From Beroe ovata (lineage: Eukaryota; Ctenophora; Nuda; Beroida; Beroidae): 61,924 bases of DNA. The stretch is from the NCBI GenBank assembly GCA_946803715.1, contig CAMPET010000004.1, forward strand, positions 134,732 through 196,655, in the 5' to 3' direction. Position numbers and translations under genes: made by a program. The first letter of the stretch is position 1. Every line of letters begins with the position of its first letter. Under the pieces are notes generated by a model. That model made no database searches, was not told the DNA's origin, and saw only the letters and a program-made list of their open reading frames with translations. Below are positions 52,279 to 61,924 of this stretch, piece by piece.

Positions 52279-55200
52279 TTACTCTTCTTCGGCTTCTTGC
52301 CCATCATCTTCCTCCGGTATATCTTCCTGAAGAAAGGTAAATTGGTAAATCGCCAATACAACCTTAAACCGATAAAAATTGTTCGTGATATCAAGAAAAG
52401 CTGAAAGTTGACATACGTCTTGCTCAGTTTGATCAATTTCCTCATATCCTTCATCTCCCTCGTCCTCATCTTCATCAAGATCCTGCGGAGAGAATGAAAT
52501 TTCAAATTGAACAAGAGGCAATCAGTCATGGCGTGTACACGAACTTTCTAGAACCTCGTGATTGACGAGAAAGGATAGCTGGGTATTTGGTGGCTTTACG
52601 CAAGCTGAATGGAGATAATTCCCGAAGAATAATCAAGTACATTCAGATGTACTGTGTAATCAGAGGGAGAGGGAGAGAGTACATCAATTTCTTATCCAAT
52701 GTACAACGTTCAAAATATGTCGGAGAGGAATGCGCGCGGGTTGTGCGCGCGCCCGTCCGTATTTGGCGTCTCTTAAATATTGAATACTGCACTCTCTTCA
52801 AGAATTATAGCCCTAAATTTTCGTCAAATTCTACAAAGAGAACGAATTTTACCGCGTGTTTTGTAGATTTTGATTACATCATGCGTATGAAAAAGCAAGC
52901 AAATACTGCTCCTGAGATCATTCCAAATGCATCATATGCGAGGGTCTAGTTCTCAAAAAGATCAAAGCCTAAGAACCAACTGCCGAAAATGCCAAAATAT
53001 CTTCACATCAAAAAAGCGATTTTCCCGCCATTTTCTACTCACGAGATAGTACTGCATGGGATTTGCCCAGATGTCATCCTTGATGACCTCGCCGACCTCG
53101 TCACCGCCGATAGTGTTATCCTCGAACCAGGAGAAGAAGGAGGGCGGGTCGTCACCGGGTCTGTCCCTCTTTCCGCCCACCTTGCTCTTCCCCTTATCGG
53201 TACTCTTCTCAGTCAGGGCCTGCGTACGAGTGCAGATATAAAGTCTGACCATGGCATTTTCACGTTTACAATTTTAGTTCAGTGTTAGGTACATAGGACA
53301 ATTAAGGAACAAAAAGAACAATATTATAGCCGGATTATCATAGCCAGAATCTGTTTCTTTGACTCAGTACATCGTTCACGTACACAGTTTATCAATCACT
53401 GACACCGCTTCACTGTTCGCTGATACCAATTCATCATACACTAAGACCACATACACTAAGGCCACATCGATACCAATATAAATTCACAGTCCATAATCTG
53501 TCATTCACCTTTTTGTCCCTCACTGATACCATTAAGTCATTCGCTGACACTAGTATGTCATTCACTGTCATCCGTTTGTCACATACAGACACCAGTTTCT
53601 TCCATACTGACACCAGTTCGTCATACATTGACACCAGATTGTCATAAACCAACACCGGTTTGACCTACACTGACACCAATTTCCATTTGCTGACACCAGT
53701 TTGAAACAGCCTGGCCCCAGTTTGTCATACTTCACACTGATCATCAGGCATTGACATTCGCATTTGCCCACTCCCAAGGCAAAGAAACTAACTTAGCCAC
53801 TATGCCAGAAATGAGAATTGATGCACTACCCACTATCCCCCCTCAAAAGAAACGCATTGCCCCAGGTTTCCTTTTTCCTAAGTTCCTTCTCAACACGCCC
53901 AGCTAACACGTGTTGCAACTAATCCCATTCCAGCAACAGATCCCACGGTACGATACGACGTGTGAACCATAGAACCAGTGATTTTAACAAATACACAACC
54001 CACGAAGACACATGCACGTAGATGCAGAAAAAAATTGTTTGACAGATACAATATACATGCATTCAAATATAGATCGAAGTCAAACAACGAATGTTATTGC
54101 ACAACCATAATGTTTCATGGTGTCATGAACATAATGTTCGCCCAATATCATTCGTTGTTTGACTTCGATCTACTCACGCTCCTGTGATTCCGCAATTGAG
54201 CACTCTTGTATTGGAATGACTTAACAATAATACATACAAACATACATACATACATACATACATACATACATACATACATACATACATACATACGTCATAC
54301 ATACATACATACATACATACATACATACATACATACCATGCCTTGCTTCCAGTTTATTTTTGTTTCAGTCGTTCCCATTTCACCAGATTCTGACATTGTG
54401 AACTCTTTTTTCAACTGAGGAATAAGAATATGTAAGTGTGTTACATGAATATTTTTCAGTTTAATGACATGTTGGATTAACAAATCACATAAGGAAACTG
54501 CACTTAGTGATTATGTACATGATAAAAACAGGACAATGACATTAGATAGCTTACTACAGGGGATGCACAATTTCGGGACATCAGTCGGCCAAATGGGAAC
54601 CATATTTGGGGATATTGGAATAAATATGGACATGTGTTCAAACTTTAACGGCAAGTGACGTATGTTTGCTTAAATTATAAACAGTATGTTGAGCAACTGA
54701 ATACAGATAGCATAATAATCTATTTTTCAGATATTCACTATCCAGTTGGCATTCATTTAGCATCTTGTAGCAGAGAGTACAATACCTCTGTATTTTCGAA
54801 GAAGGGATTCGTTTTGAACTGAAAGATGATCGTGTACCCTGATCTGATGTCTTCTGTTTCTTCCACAATAAGCTGCTCCATATACCTCAACACCTGTGAA
54901 GATACATCATGATTCTAGAACTATGATTATGAAATGTCTCAAAATTAGTTCTTCTGTACAACCAACACATCCTCACGAACCTCTTCATCTGTTTCATCAA
55001 GAAGTGCAGCAATCTGTGGATGATTTATGAAAGTGTTTAACCAAAAATCTGGAATCTTCCCTATTAATTCGCCTCTCTTCTTATAATGTGGCTTCCTCAT
55101 TTGATTAAACTTCTGCTCTACCTGAGGTATTTTAGAATACATCATTTGTCAGGGATGATTTTTGTTTGCTATCAACATTATGTTAACTATTGACATGTTT

Positions 55201-55428
55201 ACCATTTTCATGTTCCATAACAATTGACAAGAAACCTCAAAACCTCACCTTTAATATTTCATCACTTGCACTATCATTTAGGGTATCAAGTTGTGACTGA
55301 ATTGCATCAATTTGTTCCAAAATATCCTGACCATCTTGTGATTTGTTCCCATTGGTGTCTGCTGTAGGATCTAGTTTGGGCATTTTTCTGGGACTTGCTT
55401 GAGCATTGGCCATTTTTACTGCTGTCAT
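52279..55428 (-). CDS. SET: SET / TAF-I (I2PP2A) histone chaperone
   Basis: Seven minus-strand exons, 55428-55249, 55121-54981, 54893-54786, 54414-54337, 53219-53043, 52482-52417 and 52326-52279, give 265 aa; human SET is 277-290. The N-terminal helix ends [10 protein letters not shown] and leads to [11 protein letters not shown], then [22 protein letters not shown] and NPFFENTE, typical of the NAP/SET fold. FFSWFED...[12 protein letters not shown]-type sequence (here [20 protein letters not shown]) and an acidic tail complete it. SET binds histones, blocks histone acetylation and inhibits PP2A; this is by homology. A second in-frame Met at 55413 has a better Kozak context. The second exon's donor (GAG|GTTCGT) is inferred from conservation. 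The fourth exon's donor lies at the edge of a tetranucleotide repeat. The acidic tail is shorter than in vertebrates. Confidence 0.9.
53380..53745. repeat. Intronic minisatellite (~25-bp unit)
   Basis: Degenerate tandem copies of a unit like CACTGACACCAGTTTGTCATA fill part of the large SET intron. Confidence 0.75.
54231..54336. repeat. (CATA)n microsatellite abutting a SET 5' splice site
   Basis: About 25 CATA units with one interruption near 54292. On the gene's strand it reads GTATGTATG..., so the intron starts inside the repeat. Confidence 0.9.
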
Positions 55429-55669
55429 AGTCAATGGATTAACAAACCTTGATATATTGGAATTGAATCAGATCAAAATCAAGTGTACATGAACAGCTAC
55501 AACTGAGTTGAAACTCACTAGAAGATCCATCAAATGAACATGATATAATACCCATGGGATATGGCAACAGAGCATTTGTTTAAAATGACAGCCTAAAAAC
55601 ACATGTGTATAAATCACCTTTAACCATGTTATAATTCAATCTATATTATAATTTGGTTGTTTGTTTGTT
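55429..55669. other. 5' flank of SET
   Basis: AT-rich, without recognisable elements. Confidence 0.4.
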
Positions 55670-58600
55670 TGCTTGTTCGTCACCAAATGGAGCATGCTGC
55701 AGTGATGCGTGTGTGATGTGCTGATTCAAAATTTGAGTGCACGTTGTCATGGACATATGCTTCTACTGTTATAATGAACTTGGGACTCATTTCGATGATG
55801 AGTGCTTTGATAACGTTGCTCTTTCAGTTATTTTACTTTTCAGGAACAATGCATGTATCCTGATTGGAGCAAGGATTACACCTATATTGTAAACTTGCAA
55901 ATTCTGTTTGTATTATGTATCATGTATCATTTATCTTAGTCACCGCGTGCAATTTTGCTGTGTTGCTATATGGTCGTTAGGCAGGGATGTGAGAAGGTTG
56001 CATGTGTAAAAAGTAGGCCTGTAGGCTGAGAAGAGGTCATTTCTCATTGTGCTGTTTAGACTATGTTTTTCTGTCTGTTGAAGAGTTGCACATGCAGTTT
56101 GATGCACGTGCAATGACATGCAGTCCTTGGGTGCTCAGTTTTGCATTGAATCATCGCACACACTGGAAGATGTGTTGCTGTGATTGTTTTTGATATGGAA
56201 TGTAGATTTCAATTTCAGCCGCATTCATCACCTTTCACAATAACTTGGCCAGGTATGTATCCAATTCAACAGGCTACTTTTCAATGGGCTTCCTAGTATA
56301 ATATAATGTTGTAAAATATGCTGTGTACTTTAAGTGTGGTCAAATGTGTCAAATGGAACCAAAGTCAAACAATGGGGCAAGCATTTTGTTTGAGTGCAAA
56401 TCAGGAGAAATGGCCAATTTCTTTCATAGTGCTCCTTCATGAAATCAACGTTTCAAGAGCGTGGTTGAGACTTGACGTCCAGTCACTATCAATACCACAA
56501 CCAATAGGAAAACACATCTTTGTACTGTTTTCAATTTGTGTTGTGTTGTTGTATCCCATTTGGCTCTTCTTCTTTTGTGGTCATCGGTTTCTGGTCTCAG
56601 TAGGATGTGAAACCTTTTTGCTGGGTGGCCAGAGGCCAAGGGGTCTAGTTAAATTATAAGAATTTACCAAATTATAATAGAACTAGGGAGCCCGTCAATT
56701 ACTCAGGTAATCACGACAAACATCAATGCATGAGATAGTGAAACGGATAACTAAACATATAGTGAAAGACATTGGACATAGTAGCTTAAATCCAGATTGC
56801 AGATCAAGAACAATCACTGCAACGCGTCATCAAGTGTGTGGCAGTGTGGTCAATGATTCAGTGCAAAACAGAAACAATATTCATGAGATCTGACTGTTAT
56901 TGCTGGCGCATAAAACTGCATGTGCAACCCCTTCTTTCCCTATCAACTGACAGAGAGCAACATAATCTAAACTGCACCATAAGAAATGAGCCTACAGGCT
57001 GATTATTTTGACACGTGCAACTTATACACTACCATAGCAAATCGCTGTACCCCGTGAACACGCAGAGTCCATGAAAGAGAGAATGCCAAATTATGATAAA
57101 GACTAGGGAGCCCGTCAAGAAGTCCTGATAAACATCAATGCCTAAGCATAATCATGAAAAATGTTGATTGTAGCTTGAATCCAGATTCCTTACCATAAAC
57201 AATCACAGCATCATGTCATCCAGTGTGTGTGCGATGATTCAGTGCAAAACAGAACATATCAATCAAGATCTGACCGTTATAGCGCGCGCATTAAATATGC
57301 ATGTGCAACTCTTGTCTTTCCTAACAACAGAGAAAGAGAGAGCAACGTAATCAAAACAGCATCATAAGTAATGAGCTCTTCCCACACTACTACTTTTTGC
57401 ACGTGCAACCTTCCCACACCTCTCCCTAACAACCATATGGCAACATGGCAAAAATGCACACCGTAAAGCATGGAAAAATAGAGAGAATGCCAAATTATAA
57501 TAGAGACTAGGGAGCCCGTCAACTCGTCAAGTACTCAAGTAGTCACGATAAACATCAATGCATTGGCGATAATGAAACGACTAACGTATTGTGAAAGATG
57601 TTGAACGTACCCAACGTAGTACCTTAAATCCAGAATCCAAATCGAAAACGATCAAAGCAACACGTCATCCAGTGTGGTCGATGATTCAGTGCAAAACAGA
57701 AACATATCATCTATATCAGACTGTCATTGCGCGCGCATTAAACTGCACGTGCAACTCTTGTCTTCCCTATCAACAGAGAGCAACGTAATCGAAACAGCAT
57801 CGCAGGAAATGAGCATACAGGCTGCTACTTTTTGCACGTGCATCCTTCCAACTACATCTTATTCCCATAGAAACACGCACGCCGTAACTCACAGAAATTA
57901 TAGAGAGAACTAGGGAGCCCGTCAAGTACTCAAGTAGTCACGATAAACATCAATGCATTGGCGATAATGAAACGACTATTGTGAAAGATATGGAACGTAG
58001 TAGCTTTTATCCAGATTCCAAATCGAAAACGATCAAAGGAACACTTCATCCAGTGTGTGCGCCGTGTGGTCGGTGATTCAGTGCAAAACAGAAACATATC
58101 ATCAATATCAGACTGTCATTGCGCGCGCATCAATCTGCACGTGCAACTCTTGTCTCTCCTATCAACAGAGAGAGCAACGTAATCAAAAGAGCACCATAAG
58201 AAATGAACCTGCAGGCTTCTACTTTTTGCACGTGCATCCTTCCAACTACACCTTATTCCCATAGCAACACGCACGCCGTGACTCACAGAGTCCATAATAA
58301 TGATAAAAGAGAGAATGCCAAATTATAATAGGGACTAGGGAGCCCGTCAAGTACTCAAGAAGTCACGATAGAGTGACGTATTGTGAAAGATGTTGAACGT
58401 AGTAGCTTAAATCCATATTCCAGATAAAGAGCGATCACTGCAACACGCCATCTACTTTGTGCGATGATTCAGTGCAAAATGTTAACAATATTCGAGAGAT
58501 CCGACTGTCATTGCGCGCTTATAAATCTGCACGTGCAACTCTTGTCTCTCCTATCAGCAGGCGGAGAGCAACGTAATCGAAACAGCACCATAAGAAATGA

Positions 58601-59575
58601 GCCTACAGGCTGCTACTTTTTGCACGTGCAATCTCCCCATTTCCATAGCAACACACAGCACGATGCTACGCACAGAGTCCATAATTATAGAGAGAATGCC
58701 AAATTATAATAGAGACTAGGGAGCCCGTCAAGTACTCAAGTAGTCACATTAAACATCAATGCATTAGATAATATCAATAGAGCGACCAACTTATTGTGAA
58801 GAATGTCGATTGCAGCTTAAATCCATATTCCAGATCAAGAACAATCACTGCAACACGTCATCCAGTGTGTGTGCCGTGTGGTTTATGATTCAGTGCAAAA
58901 CAGAAACAATAATCGCAATATCTGACTACTATTGCGCGCGCATCAAATTGCACGTGCAACTCCTCTCTTACCTATCAACAGATAGAGCAACGTAATCGAA
59001 ACAGCACCATGAGAAATGAGCCTGCGGACTACTACTTTTTGCACGTGCAACCTTCCGATTACCATAGCAACACGCACGCCGTGACTCACAGAGTCCATAA
59101 TAATAATAAAAGAGAGAATGCCAAATTATAATAGAGACTAGGGAGCCCGTCAAGTACTCAAGTAGTCACATTAAACATCAATGCATTAGATAATATTAAT
59201 AGAGCGACCAACTTTGAACTAATTGTGAAAAATGTCGATTGCAGCTTAAATTCAGATTCCAGATCGAGAACAATCAAAGCGACACGTCATCCAGTGTGTG
59301 TGCCGTTTGGTCGATGGATCAGTACAAAACAGAAACAATAATCGCGATATCTGACTGTCATTGCGCGCGCATTAAACTGCACGTGCAACTCTTGTCTTCC
59401 CTATCAACAGGCAGAGAGCAACGTAATCGAAACAGCACCATAAGAAATGAGCCTACAGGCTTCTACTTTTTGCACGTGCAACTCATACGCTACCATAGCA
59501 ACAGGCAGTACACTGCTACGCACAGATAACATAATAAAAGAGAGAATGCCAAATTATAATAGAGATAGAGTAGAA
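55670..59575. repeat. Tandem array of a ~0.4-kb repeat
   Basis: Seven forward units start with GGGAGCCCGTCAA at 56686, 57106, 57510, 57913, 58338, 58719 and 59141 (spacings 381-425 bp); a reverse copy lies at about 55780-56280. Each unit holds a GATTCAGTGCAAAAC block, a GCGCGC core, two CACGTG-centred palindromes (TGCACGTGCAACTC and TTTTTGCACGTGCAA) and an AGAGAATGCCAAATTATAAT end. Short open frames inside are by-products of the repeats. Confidence 0.9.
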
Positions 59576-60729
59576 AAAATAATGGCATTGAACCATCACA
59601 ATTATCAAGTGTTGTAATAAAAACATTTTTCCTAATAAAAACGCCTATACATATACTTTTATAGTTAGGGGCACAATCACCCCGACTTGGAAAAAATTTG
59701 GAACAAGCTAATTCCTTCACCAGTGTATCCCTATTGGTCCACTCTATCACCACTGANCAAAATTCCCCAAAATTCTCCAAAACAAAATTTCCGATTTTTC
59801 TGATAACTATAGCTATTATTTTCGTTCCTTGAATATTCATTTACCTATCATCCATACATATAGTACAGCATTCTCACTTGCTTAGTAGAGACAATTGCTT
59901 AGTAGAGACAATTGCTTAGTAGAGACAATTATATTTATTCAGAACATGATGAGCATGAGTAATTTCAATGCCGAAGATAATACAGGAATTGAACTAAGTT
60001 TGGGGGAGGGGGGCAACGCCATTTTAGGCCATATAGGGCCACACGTTTTTAGGGCCATTTTGCCTTATTGGATGTGTTGCATGGCCCTAAAAGGCCCTAA
60101 ATGGCCCTAGATTTAACATCGACTTTTCCAACAGAAACCATCTCTATTCGACTGTAAATGATACATATAGTTAAAATTGAGACTTTTCTAAGGTCTGACA
60201 TTCATGATGATCATTATGGGGTGCTTTAGGAGTGATTTAAAGTGACCAAAAGCCACAAAACGGATTGCTTATCAAAATTATTAGTTCTAAACTTAACAAC
60301 ACTACCTTATACAATCAAATTTGAATGCTATGTCAACTGGCACCAATATTGAAATAGACTAAGAGACTAAGAGCTCTGTTACACTTATAGTCGCCCCGCA
60401 TAGTATGTTATTGTTCTATTGAGATTTGAGTGAACTGGAGACGTTAAAACTTAGAACGGCATGTGCTAGGAAGATGCGGTTATTAGCATTAGCAGGACGC
60501 TCAAGAGGAACTCAAGATGTGGCTTCATTGAGTTGAGACACTTAGGACTTAGGTATCTTCACCCCAAGCTCAGTGGGCATGGCAGGGAACCCCAAATCTG
60601 CTAACCGAAGTATCACTAATCACTATAACAAACTTTGTGCCCCCTTTATGCCCGGTGCGTGCCCTAAGGGCGCTACGATTTTGCCCATTTTTGCCCCCAT
60701 TGTGCCCTTCTGCGGAAAGTGCTCCCAAA
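59576..60729. other. Non-coding stretch between the two arrays
   Basis: It contains an N at 59757, three copies of a TTGCTTAGTAGAGACAA repeat at 59878-59930, and a palindromic GGCCCTAAA/TTTAGGGCC cluster at 60025-60112. No gene seen. Confidence 0.5.
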
Positions 60730-60744
60730 ATGCCCCCTACGTCA

Positions 60745-61924
60745 CACTTATGAAGTGGTGTCAGCGAGTTGTGACGATTGAGTACCCCAATCGTCACAGA
60801 GGACTGTTCTGACGTGCTGGACGCTGGTGTCAGCACATTCCATCGCAAGCATTCCTACTTCACACTTATGCAGTTGTGTCAGCAAGTTGTGACGAATGAG
60901 TACCCATTCGTCACACAAATCTGTTCTGAAGAACTGGTGTCAGGCGTCAGCGCATTCCATCGCAAGCATTCCTTCGTCACAGCTATGCAGTGATGTCAGC
61001 GAGTTGTGACGAATGAGTGTCCCAATCGTCACAGAGTACTGTTCTGACGAACTAGTGTCAGCGCATTCCATTGGAATCTTCCGTCACAGTTAGTGAGTGG
61101 TGTCAGCAAGTTGTGACGAATGAGTGCCCCAATCGTCACAGAGTACTCATTCGTCACACCTCGCTGACACCACTCCATAACTGTGACGTAAGATTGCGAT
61201 GGAATGTGCTGACACCAGCACGTCAGAACAGTCCTCTTTGACGATTGGGGCACTCATTCATCACAACTTGCTGACACCACTCCAATCGTCAAAGAGGACT
61301 GTTCTGACGTGCTTGTGTCAGCACATTCCATCGCAAGCATTCCTACGTCACAGTTGTTGAGTGGTGGCAGCAAGTTGTGACGAATGAGTACCTAATCGTC
61401 ACAGAGTACTGTTCCTACCTCACAGTTATGCAGTGGTGTCAGCGAGTTGTGACCAATAGGTATTCATTCGTCACACAAATCTGTTCTGACGTGGTGGTGT
61501 CAGCGCATTCCATCGTAAGCATTCCTACGCCACAGTTGTGTAGTGGTGTCAGCGAGTTGTGACGAATAGATACCCCAATCGTCACAGAGGACTGGAGTGG
61601 TGTCAGCAAGTTGTGACGAATGAGTGCCCCAATCTTCAAAGAGGACTGTGGCAAATGAGTGCCCCAATCGTCACTGAGTATTGTTCTTACGAACTAGTGT
61701 CAGCGCATTCCATCGCAATCTTACGTCACAGTTATCGAGTGGTGTCAGCGAGTTGTGACGAATAGGTACCCCAATCCTCACAGAGGACTGGAGTGGTGTC
61801 AGCAAGTTGTGACGAATGAGTGCCCCAATCGTCAAAGAGGACTGTGACGAATTTGGCCCCAATCGTCACTGAGTATTGTTCTGACGAACGAGTGTCAGCG
61901 CATTCCATTGCAAGCATTCCTACG
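60745..61924. repeat. Satellite with ~110-125-bp unit, partly inverted
   Basis: Recurrent blocks: GTGTCAGCGAGTTGTGACGAATGAG, CCCCAATCGTCACAGAG, GCGCATTCCATCGCAAGCATTCCTACGTCACAG. They start near 60757, 60868, 60990, 61101, 61366, 61436, 61544, 61600, 61743 and 61797; a segment at about 61141-61285 is in reverse orientation. The array continues beyond the window. Confidence 0.9.

Noticed and set aside
54206-54483. Frames containing IHTYIHTY or VCMYVCMY repeats
   Set aside because: Translations of the CATA microsatellite. Only the non-repeat part of the minus-strand frame (54414-54337) is a real SET exon.
57591-59529. Series of 60-96-codon frames sharing sequences such as CKTETI and LHVQLL
   Set aside because: They repeat with the 0.4-kb unit and arise from the array itself; no start or splice context is conserved across units.
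60573-61917. Overlapping frames on both strands in the terminal satellite
   Set aside because: Periodic by-products of the tandem repeat.

Overview
This is a piece of an animal (metazoan) nuclear genome, not a microbial one. Almost every gene is split by short GT-AG introns (about 60-1100 bp), and the families are metazoan or eukaryotic: GINS2, HYPK, PCLAF, TTC27, SET, CWC25, cathepsin B, Jupiter/JPT, rhodopsin-like receptors and a basonuclin-like zinc-finger protein. The species cannot be named from sequence alone. Dense genes, AT-rich DNA with GCGCGC islands, abundant (CA)n and many small transposon relics fit a marine invertebrate, possibly early-branching. Isolated single N bases, several flanked by near-identical copies of the same sequence, look like joins where two alleles of a heterozygous genome were laid end to end.

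Layout. 1-1838 (-): 5' part of a LOTUS-domain gene. 3432-5927 (+): PDE12-like 2',5'-phosphodiesterase. 6077-7072 (+): small RING-H2 protein. 7279-7699: MITE. 8250-9419 (-): intronless orphan gene, head to head with intronless TTC27 (9828-12167, +). 12449-21128 (+): tightly packed GINS2, HYPK, PCLAF and a 13-exon gene fusing RanGAP1 to RanBP2/Nup358-type modules. 22114-24351 (+): cathepsin B with one exon duplicated across an assembly join. 25929-29110 (+): basonuclin-like C2H2 gene. 31932-35529 (+): divergent seven-helix receptor. 36469-37102 (+): 159-aa orphan. About 37.1-45 kb: repeat-rich DNA with little coding evidence. 45081-46125 (+): Jupiter/JPT-like gene with its first exon assembled twice. 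48772-50472 (+): rhodopsin-like receptor. 50704-51537 (-): CWC25 lacking its usual N terminus. 52279-55428 (-): SET. 55.7-59.57 kb: array of 0.4-kb tandem repeats; 60.73 kb to the end: a second satellite.

Two observations stand out. First, the RanGAP gene reads in one frame through 13 exons: LRR GAP domain, acidic stretch, two Ran-binding domains, RanBP2-type zinc finger, FG repeats, and the RanGAP1 C-terminal domain with its SUMO-acceptor motif. Proteins that vertebrates bring together through SUMO would here be one 1200-residue chain. Second, TTC27, GINS2, HYPK, PCLAF and RanGAP lie on one strand with gaps of about 280-600 bp, and each has a 3' splice site 2-14 nt before its ATG. Before PCLAF a polyadenylation signal sits only about 30 nt from that splice site. 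This looks like an operon processed by spliced-leader trans-splicing.

Exon boundaries were chosen by hand from splice consensus, reading frame and remembered family conservation. No alignment or transcript data were available.
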